From contig JANPWX010000161.1 in assembly GCA_024734555.1 (NCBI GenBank), forward strand, positions 418,537 through 482,536: 64,000 nt of DNA, written 5' to 3'. Under the pieces are notes generated by a model. The model had not been told where the DNA came from. It did no database searches and was given only the letters and a program-made list of their open reading frames with translations. The position numbers were made by a program, and so were the translations under genes. The DNA comes from Trochalopteron elliotii. Taxonomy: Eukaryota; Chordata; Aves; Passeriformes; Leiothrichidae. Positions within the stretch are counted from its first letter, which is position 1, and every line of letters starts with the position of its first letter. Shown piece after piece: positions 55,670 to 64,000 of the stretch.

Positions 55670-55818
55670 TGCCTTTGACCTGTCCTCTCTGCCGGTGGGT
55701 CTGTGCCGACAGCGCGGTCACAGAGGCTCTGGGGAGAGAGCAGAGCGGGCTTCTTCAGAGACAGCCCCCTGCTCGGGGTGCCAGTCACACCTCGGGGTGC
55801 CTCACACCCCTCCCCGGG

Positions 55819-55842
55819 CAGCAGCAGCAGCAGCAGCAGCAG
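55819..55842. repeat. (CAG)8 trinucleotide run
   Basis: Eight perfect CAG units on the plus strand (CTG on the RGS8 sense strand) inside the GC-rich block. Confidence 0.95.
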
Positions 55843-55910
55843 CTCAGAGCCGCTCTCGCATCAGCCCCAGCCCGGCTGCGCAGCCGGCTCCGAGCGCTCT
55901 GCTCAGATCC

Positions 55911-55970
55911 CGGCGCATCCCGGCGCATCCCGGCGCATCCCGGCCCATCCCAGCCCATCCCAGCGCATCC
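55911..55970. repeat. 10-bp tandem repeat, six copies
   Basis: The unit CGGCGCATCC or close variants is repeated six times without spacing. Three units are identical, the others differ at one or two bases. It lies in the candidate RGS8 promoter. Confidence 0.95.
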
Positions 55971-56250
55971 CCGCCTCACCCACCTGGCAGCAGAAGCCCA
56001 GCTGCTCCCCCCGAGAGCCCCGGGCACCGCCGAGCACGAGCGGAGGATGCCAAAGGCTGCCGGGGAGCATCTGGGGGCGGGGAGGGGGGGATGCCTTGCC
56101 AGAGCGCTCGCTCGCTGTGTTGGAATAAAGCACCCGCCCGCCTCGCTTCGAGCGGCTCCCCGGAGCTTTGCTGCCCTCAGATCGCTCATCTGCAGGAGTT
56201 GCCACAGACAGGAGGGGTGGGGGAGTTTCATTGAAGAGCCCGGGTGCCAG

Positions 56251-58517
56251 CGGGGTCATTGAAGAGTCCCCCAGGTGCCGGATTTTGGCACGAAGCAAAG
56301 GACGATGTTACCGGTGGGCACGGGATGGCAGAAGCCAAAACGCACCCAGTGGTGTGGCAGAGCCCCTGAACCATCTGGGGTTGTTATCCCTGCGAGCCCC
56401 CTCGGTGCCCTCAGCCCACTTTAAGGGCTCCAATCGCCCTTTTCTCTCCTGCACCCACCTCCACCCTCCAGAGAACACGTATGGGATGTCCAGGGCACCA
56501 CGGTGACAGTGACAACAACCTCACCCAGGGCACCAACAGCACCCCAGCTCTGGGCTCAGCACAGCAAGGAGTGACAACACCTGGTGTCACACAGGCACTG
56601 AGGGGGTCACAGGCTCACTGAAAGCTCAAGCCACGGGCTCTCCATTGCTTTTTTTGACCCAAACAAAGCTGACTGACTTAAGAAAAAGATCCAAAAAAAC
56701 AGAAAGGAAAAGAATTATAATAATAATTTTAAAAGTCCTCTGCGGTTTAACAAGTCATTGCCTTTTCCCTGGAAACTTGTAGTCACCTTCCTCTCTGCTA
56801 AAACACTGCTGGTCCTGGCATCCTGGTGCTATAGGCAGGAAACATGCCTTGAGATAGCACATTATCACCAGGCACCATCCCTGGGGAGAGGCAGAGTCCT
56901 GCAAAACCTCCTAGAAAAACACAGGGATTAGCAGCACTGCAGCAAAGATCCCGGCTCTCTGTCAGCTCAGACCCCCTCCTTCCCAGCCTGGCGTGGCAGG
57001 GAAATGTTTGCCTTGTTCTCATCCTCCCCTGGCAGAGCCCAGGTCATCCTGACTGGGATTAATCACATCTCCAGTTATCAGAAGACAAGCACTGCAAAAA
57101 TGCCGTGGCCAGCAGAATCTCCTCTAAAGCAGTCAAAGGTTGAGGTCCATCCTCTGCCTCTGTTACCCCAGGCGGGTTTGTCCCAGTTAAATAACAGTCA
57201 GCTGCAGCCCTTGCCCCAAAACCCGAGCCAAATTTAACTTCTAACGTGTCATTTTTGGTTGAATTCATTATTTCCATGCCCCCAGGTTCCCTCTGGGCAC
57301 GTCAGGGGGTCACAAGTGACAAGGTTTTGGTAACAGTCCCAGGACACCCCTCAGCTCTCACTCACAAACACCTTGAGGGCTGGAGGAGGTCACTGAAATG
57401 TTCCATCCACACAGCTCTGGATGATTCTGCTGCATTATTCAGATACTCTGAGACTTTGCTGCAGCCCCCAAACAGCTCAAACTCTGGTCCACTAACACTG
57501 GATGGGACAATTCCCTGGATCATGGGAGTGCTCCCACTTGTCCCTCTGCTTTTACACCAGTTTTAGATATTGCCATCTCACAGCCATCACCACTATGAGA
57601 CCCCCCAATTCCTGCTTCTCCAGTCCCTCATTAGACCCTTTTTGTGAGCTCAGCGAGATCCTGAATAACACACAAATGACTCTAAATGCCAACAATTTTT
57701 CCTTCTAGTTTCCTGGGGCAGGTGTGAGTTAATAGAGAACAAGAATAAGTTAACTGTTCTGACAAAGGCACTAGGGGAAATGTAATTAAATTGCAGATAA
57801 AGAGAATTATGGGGTTTTTACCGGGTAATATTTTAGAAAGCTTCTGTGCAATAGGTTTATAGCAAATTCCTTCTAAAATAGCCCTCCTGCTTCTGACCAC
57901 TCTCTAGTTTCTATTTAAATGCTTTTAATAAAATAACTCATTTTGATATTAGGCCTGAATCCTATCCAAAAATTTAAATCTCTCCAAAAATTACTCTAAA
58001 GCAATTTCCTCCTAACCTGGCAGCAGCAAACACACAAGCAGTGAACACGTGCAGCATTGGGAATGCTGGCTGTCACAGTGGAAGGGCAGAAGGGAATTTG
58101 CCATCCTCTTCCCCACACATTAATCTCCCCCTCCAGGGTCCTTTTTATTTTCAATGCCTCCCTGCCTATACCAGGTGTGTTGACCATCCATGATTACTCA
58201 AATGGTTTTTATCCAAAAAGCCTCGTCCAGACCAAAGAGTTTCACCAGCTTCAGTTACTTTTGATTTTTTTTTTTTCAGTTGATTTTTCTTGGGTCTTTG
58301 GCAGCATCTCTCCTGGCTGGTGCCATGCTCCAAGGACCTTGTTCAAGCTTTCAACACCTGTTGGTCCAAGAGGCTTTTCCCTCCTGCCAAGAAAAGCACT
58401 TCTTCACTTTGCTGTGGTGCTGGGCAGCTGCATCCCTGCAGGTGAAGTCATTCCCTGGTGTGTTTTCATGAGACCCTGTTGCCTCTGAGATCTTTCCAGA
58501 GGATGCTCAAAAACCAC
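56251..58517. other. Upstream flank of RGS8, first part
   Basis: No gene, RNA gene or clear repeat recognised. Confidence 0.5.
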
Positions 58518-58605
58518 AGGAAGGTGCCCCTGCCCATGGCAGGAGGTTGGAACTCTATGAGCTTTAATGTTCCTTCCAATCCAAACCATTCTAGGATTTT
58601 GTGTA
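58518..58605 (+). mobile_element. CR1 LINE 3'-end fragment
   Basis: Forward CR1 tail: AAGGTGCCCCTGCCCATGGC, AGGAGGTTGGAACTCTATGA, GTTCCTTCCAATCCAAACCA, TTCTAGGATTTTGTG. Confidence 0.85.
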
Positions 58606-61600
58606 GGCTCTGTGACTGCAAAATGCCAATCAGAGGGGGCTGGCTGCCTCCCACAGCAGTCCTGGCTCTGGGAATTCAGGTGAGCTGTAAATTGGGCTCA
58701 GCCACAAACCTGCAGCCACACTGCTGTAACCCAGGGGGCTTTGGGCTTTTGCTGGACTCCTGAAAGGAATAAAATGTCACTTGCTCTCCTTCATAGTCAT
58801 CCGAAATTTATCCAGAATCCAGAGTGGCACTGATACAGGCCCATGCCCAAGGGAATTCAGATTAGTAATTAATTAATCACTCTCCAGAGACTGCCGTGCT
58901 CCACCACCGTTTGCAATTAAACCTGGAAGGAAATTACTTGTAACTTGCATCCAACTCTGCTCACTGTGCCAGGCTGCCCTGCTGTCTTCTCTGAAAGCAC
59001 ACTTGGTCCAGCACAAGGTGACTGCCTTGGAAGGAGGGAATTATGCCTGGTGTAAATCACTTGCTAAACTCCAAAACAAACCACACACTTATCTTAATTG
59101 TAAACAGAACCCCCTTCTAAAAAGAAAAATCTCAAGTAGCACCGGGGAATATCCACAAATGAAGCTCAGAACGTTTTTAAGGAGTTGATCTATCTATTCA
59201 TCTTGAACCTCAAGTCATTCTCCACGGAAGGGAGGAAATCCTAAAAGGTGAAACAAGGAGAGCCAGAGTTTCAGGGGCAGGTGAGGAGAGCAAGCAGCTG
59301 GCTGGGGGTTGATCAGGGAAGCCACCCCACATGTGGGAGCCACCTCTGCGAGGCAGGGCAGGAGATGGGGGACACCCACCGAGCCAAACTCCCCTTGGAA
59401 ATGAAAGAACACGTTCAAAAATAAAAACGTGTTACATAAAGCGAGACCCGCAGATGTGGCTTAGCCCGAGAGCATGGCCACATTTAAACTGTGCCAATGA
59501 CAAAAGTGTCTCCTGGCCATGCTTGTGGCTCCTGGGCTCGGCGGTTGCTGCAGCAGAACAGATGCTTCCACTCCCGAATTCCTCCGGGCAGGTAGGACAC
59601 AAAAACCGACAGCAAAGCAGGGCAGGAAGCTCCAGGCTGAGAAGGGCAGGCAGGAATCAAAGGGAAGAATTTCCCCTTTAAAGCACTTTATTACAATTTC
59701 GTTATTGTTCTCCGAGGAAACGCGCTGCCGTGCCCAGGAGCAGCTCGCTGGAAAGGAGGATGGGGAGGAGGACGCTGCGAGTGTGGAGCAGGGAGGCAGA
59801 AAGGATTGGAGTTGACACAGAGCTGCTCTGTGCAGCCTTGGAGCCCTCCCAGCTTTCAGCATCGCTGCTGCTGTCAATATGGCAGCGGCTGGAAGGCGGC
59901 TCTGTGCATGGCTGGGACGGATCCACCCCGGCAGACAGAGCTCCACAATGATCCCCTGCCACGGATTCCCCGTCCCTGGCAGGGTTTGATGGAGATCTGA
60001 TGCTCAGCACGGGGCAGGGAGCGAGGCTCGCTGACAGACAGGGTTAATTTTCTGCTGGGAGATCATCCGAGGTGCTTGCAAGCAGCGTTCTGCGAGCTGA
60101 CTACCGCAAACGAGCTGTTTATTGAGTGTTAAAAATCAGCCCCAGGCCTCGGGGTTGCAGCCCCAAAGCCATTTATGATGGACAAGGTCTGCTGTTATCG
60201 CTATTATTCCAGAGGCTGGGGCCTGCAAGGGCATCCAGGTCCCACAGAGGATTTCCTGGGGCCACTTACTGCTCCATGGACACACAACTGTGCCACGGGG
60301 AGCTCACTCCCACCTCAGCAAAACACCTGGGCACGTGCTTGACTTGAAACACGGCACGGGCATTTGTAGGGTGAAATACAAACAGAGCCAGCCACAAGCG
60401 TGAGCTGGGATTTCTCTTTCATCTGTCTTTTCTCTTTTCATCTGAATTCATCTGTCTCGTTCTCTTTCAGGCTGCTGCTGTAGCCTGAACTGAAATTTAA
60501 AGAAGTGAGCAAGATGATCTCGTCCTCTCTCTCCAGCAGACAGACGGTGGTTCTTTCATAAAAATGCCTGATGCATCCAGCAGCAGCTTCTCCTCGGGAG
60601 AGTGGCTGCCAGCAGTGCCCGTGTCCTGCCAGGCTGGAGGGAGATGTTCCCTGAGCTCTGCCAAAGCCCTAAAGCCCAGCTGGGCAATGTCCCCAAATCC
60701 GCATGCAGAGGGGGCAGGGCGACAGGCCAGGCTTGTCCCAGCGCTGCTCTGGGGGCTGCAGGGACGACACAAGGGCAGCACAGCAGGACAGAGGCAGCTC
60801 AGCCCGTTCATTGTGCGACCTGTGGGCTCCCCCGATGGAGGAATTGGACATTCTGCTGGGATCAGCCACGGGGAGAAGATGCCAGCACAACGGGCCCCTT
60901 GTACTTGGCAGCTGTGCCAAATAACCGGCTTATTCCCCCCACCCATGGGAGAGCAAGGAGCTGACCCTCAGCACCCTGGGGGTGTTACAGCAGCCCCACA
61001 GTCACGGCAGGAGGAAAATAAACCCCCCCCAGTTCAGCTGGCTCTTCCCCCAAAGAGTGCACATGCCTCTGCCATCTGCAAGTTTTCGCTCCAGCCTCGG
61101 CTCAGCGCAGCTCTCTCGCCTCCAACACGGTCTCTTTTCGCTCCAATCAGTCTTATTTTTAACCAGCTCAGCCCCAGCGCTCAGTCACAATGTCACAGAT
61201 ACCCAAATATTCAAAGCAAACACGAGCCACCATTTTAAAACCACAACAGTAGCAAAGCAATGGGGAGGAAGATGCCAAGATGGTGAAGATCTCAGAGGTG
61301 CAGGCACAAGCACAGGAGCACAGGCTGAGTTTTTTTCCCAGCATGAAAGGCCCAGCGCTAATCCCATTGCAATGGAGATCACCCCAGAACCAGCCCTGCT
61401 CCTCCCCACCCAGGGCTGGGCTGAGCCTAAGGAACGCTGCTCTTTCCCCGCCTGCTAATTAATTACAAGCCGTGCCTGTGTCCCTTTGACCATTCACAAG
61501 ATGCCACGAGAAGATTAATGCACGGGGAGAAGCACTGCAGTGGCATTAATAGGGGTGACATCCGAGCAGCACCCTTCCCCTCCCACTTTGCCTGCTGAAG

Positions 61601-61996
61601 GAGGACTCTCCTCCTTCCCCGCAGGAAAAAAAAACTGGGGCAGCAGCAAGTCAAAATCCCTCCTCCCCCAAGGATGCAGCCAAGGGAAGGACCATGGGGC
61701 CATTTCATCACCCTCCAAGGGCTGGTACCTGTGCTGGCTCTTACCTGTGCTGCAGCTACGTGGCTTTTGGTGCTTGATGGACATGGCTGGTTGGGGCCCC
61801 GAGGAGCTGCGGGGTCCCGGAGCACCGGGGAGGGCGAGGGGACCCGGGCTGGCCACGGTTGTGTCCTCAAGAGCAGCAGCACTGTGCCACTTCCCCCGGC
61901 TCCCCAGCCCCGCATGCCGTGCAAAGAACAAGAGCTGGTGGAAGGAGGGGGGTTAGGAAAGAGAGGGAAGGGGGAGCAGGGAGAGCTCTCGCAGAT

Positions 61997-61997
<1 letters not shown>
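58606..61997. other. Upstream flank of RGS8, second part
   Basis: An AT-rich segment at about 58860-58935 contains repeated TAATTAAT cores typical of homeodomain sites and may be a conserved noncoding element. No gene is recognised. GC content rises at about 59700-60000 without a clear promoter. Confidence 0.4.

Positions 61998-62045
<48 letters not shown>
61998..62045. repeat. (CA)24 microsatellite
   Basis: 24 uninterrupted CA units in the region upstream of RGS8. Likely length-polymorphic. Confidence 0.95.
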
Positions 62046-62048
<3 letters not shown>

Positions 62049-64000
62049 CAGACAGAGGCTTGTGGAGGATGGCACTGCCTGACTTGCTCTCGTTATTGCC
62101 GCGGGCTGGCTGCTGCCCATGGAGGAGTCGCCAGCCCCCGCTGCGGGCACGGGGGGAAAGGACAGGAAAGGGATGAGAGGGCCATCGGAGCGAGGAAAGG
62201 ACTGCCTGGCCACAGACAACTCCGTGGTCTTTGTTTGCTGGTACTACAGGGGAAGAGCAGGAAGGGATTGCAGGGCTAGTTCGTGGATGACTCCTTTCTT
62301 CCTTTGAACGTAACAAAATGGCCAAGTGCTCCCCAGGGACACCGAGGGATGGCCTGGGACTGGCCCAACCCAGGGCTGCACGTCCCCAGAGCACCAGCGC
62401 TGCGAAAAGCTCAGCCTCCCCCTCTCATCCCCAGTATCTGGGTCGTCCTGATACAGATCCAAAGGGCTGGCAGGGCTGTTTGAGGGGGTGGAAAGACACT
62501 CCAGCCATGACACCTCCCCTTTGGATGCTGTCAGGAGGCTGCTGGCAGAGCTGCCTGCAGTCCCTGACACTGCTGATCTGCTGCAATGACAGACCCAAAA
62601 CGGTGGGAACGAGAGATCCAGCCAGAATCCTTCCCAAAGGGGCACCAATTCCTCATGCCACAGATTTAATTTCTCTAAAACATTGCAGGCTTAGAAGTGT
62701 GTGATCCTCTGGAAGGAAGTGAAAGCTTTGTACCTCATGCCTTTTTCAGCTTTTTGAAAGCTCCCAGACCTCTTCCCCTCTTCTGCTCCAGTGCTTTGCC
62801 ACTTAGACAGTCTGGGTCTTGCCTGGGGGAGCTCAGTTTGGTCAGAAGGATTAAAATGAAAGTCAAGTCAGATGCTTGAGGTATTCTACCCTTCCCAAAA
62901 CCTCCAGTCTCCCGTTTTACTCCAAGGTTTCCCACTGGTGTTTGCAGACACGTGGCTCTCTGGCCACAGGGCTGCTGTTAATAGAAATCAATGGATGATG
63001 CAGGGAGTTACAAGTGCAGAATTTCCAAGTCAATACCCTCCCCAGCAGTTAACCTGGGAGCACACCAGGCCCATCCCCATCTCTGGGTGGCTGTGTTCAG
63101 TCACACACCTTCGACTCACCTAGAATGATGAACATTCCCACAGCAGAGGATAGGATTGGTCCTACCAAGCCAAAATCCAGTGCCCTGCCTGCCTGCCTGC
63201 TCCACTGGCCTCAGGATGTTGGCACCCAGCTCCAGCAGACCTCCCCCTCACAGGTCACCCTGCCAGGAGCTGTCAGAACATGTTTCAAGTCTCAGCATTC
63301 CGTGAGCCCTGCAAGAGGGAAGGTCTTGCTGTGGATCCATAGCTGTGGATGGATTCCCTGCCTGGAGCAGCACATCCAAGGCCCAGGGGATGATCTCTTC
63401 AGGGCCTAAAACCAGGTATCCCATCCTCATTCCCACCACAAGAGCAACAAGAAGCTGAGCTTTGATGCCATGTCAAGATCATGATTGTTCCTCCATGCCA
63501 GAGAGATCCCAGTGGTTCTGGGGAGCTGGATCCCTTTAGGATGCTAAAATTGGGAGCAATATCACTGCAAAGGGGGGTGTGGGCATCCCTTGCAGCTCTC
63601 TGCATCTGTATTACTTAAATCACTAACAAAGCTGCCAGGAGTCTCTGAGGATGCACAGCTTTCCTACACCCCAGGGCTGGGAGATTTCCTGGTGACATCC
63701 ATTCTCTGTAGGGCTGTTTTTAATGCAGATACACTGCAGAGCCATTGGGGAGGGTGGGCAAGAACCATCTTTGGAGAAAATAATCCCCACATCTGTGTCT
63801 TGTGGGGAGTGAGGAGCTGTCTGCTCTGTGCCCCAACCCAAACTTCCAGTCTCCAGGAGGGCAGACCCTCTGGCAGCCTTGTAGGCTGGGATCTGACTCT
63901 CCCAGAGGGGGGAAAAAAGGCAGATGGATGATTTGCAGTGTGGTGGCCAGGACTTGCAAGGGGACACTGTCAGTGCCACTCTCTGTCATCACTGGGAAGG
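62046..64000. other. Right end of the window, no gene recognised
   Basis: In human the next gene is NPL. I looked for its N-terminal exon on the plus strand and did not find it. No repeat family recognised. Confidence 0.4.

Larger units (their letters stand above)
55670..56250 (-). promoter_or_regulatory. RGS8: Candidate RGS8 noncoding first exon and GC-rich promoter
   Basis: On the minus strand a strong donor AAAGGCA|GTGAGTATC lies at 55670/55669, at the edge of a GC- and CpG-rich block (about 55690-56200). This is the expected layout of a noncoding exon 1 and CpG-type promoter, and it pairs with the candidate acceptor at 53514-53515. The block carries a (CAG)8 run and six 10-bp repeats. 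No start codon for a longer isoform was identified. Confidence 0.45.

Noticed and set aside
62046..64000. First exon of NPL, the next gene in human
   Set aside because: No recognisable N-terminal coding segment or donor was found. It probably lies beyond the window.
1..64000. CRISPR arrays, operons, phage or bacterial defence systems
   Set aside because: The repeats found are microsatellites, minisatellites and retroelements, and the genes are intron-containing vertebrate genes.

Overview
This window is vertebrate nuclear DNA, almost certainly from a bird and probably a songbird. The evidence is compact intron-bearing genes, CR1 LINE fragments on both strands, LTR fragments of kinds I associate with passerine genomes (recalled, not searched), and gene order matching the RGSL1-RNASEL-RGS16-RGS8 block of human chromosome 1q25. 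There are no bacterial features, CRISPR arrays or recognisable tRNA/rRNA genes. Two assembly gaps are present (10166-10265 and 54203-54541).

Layout. (1) 679-6717, plus strand: the last seven coding exons of an RGSL1-like gene, ending 61 bases before an AATAAA. One exon carries a 9-residue coding minisatellite, an intron carries a 42-bp minisatellite, and a solo LTR lies 23 bases from one exon. (2) 9708-13956, minus strand and convergent with (1): a complete RNASEL coding sequence (RNase L, the 2-5A-dependent antiviral endoribonuclease) in six coding exons, 695 codons, with nine ankyrin repeats, a pseudokinase and a KEN RNase domain. (3) 22638-26625, minus: complete RGS16 in five exons, 191 codons, with a TATA box and an AU-rich 3' UTR. 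(4) 39896-53457, minus: complete RGS8 in five exons, 180 codons, with a candidate noncoding first exon and GC-rich promoter near 55.7-56.2 kb. (5) 56.3-64 kb: upstream of RGS8, no gene recognised.

RGS16 and RGS8 are paralogues of the R4 class: both accelerate GTP hydrolysis on G-alpha subunits and share the same exon phases. RNASEL lies between the RGS genes but works in the interferon/OAS pathway. I see no unknown multi-gene system here. The observations most worth checking are in RNASEL: pseudokinase residues that differ from human (VAVK lysine to arginine, DFD to DFG), a GC-AG intron, a tandem NAGNAG acceptor and an intronic LTR. Repeat structures tied to RGSL1 exons come next.

Exon limits were set by hand from GT/GC-AG signals, phase agreement and protein similarity recalled from memory. 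No alignment or database search was run.
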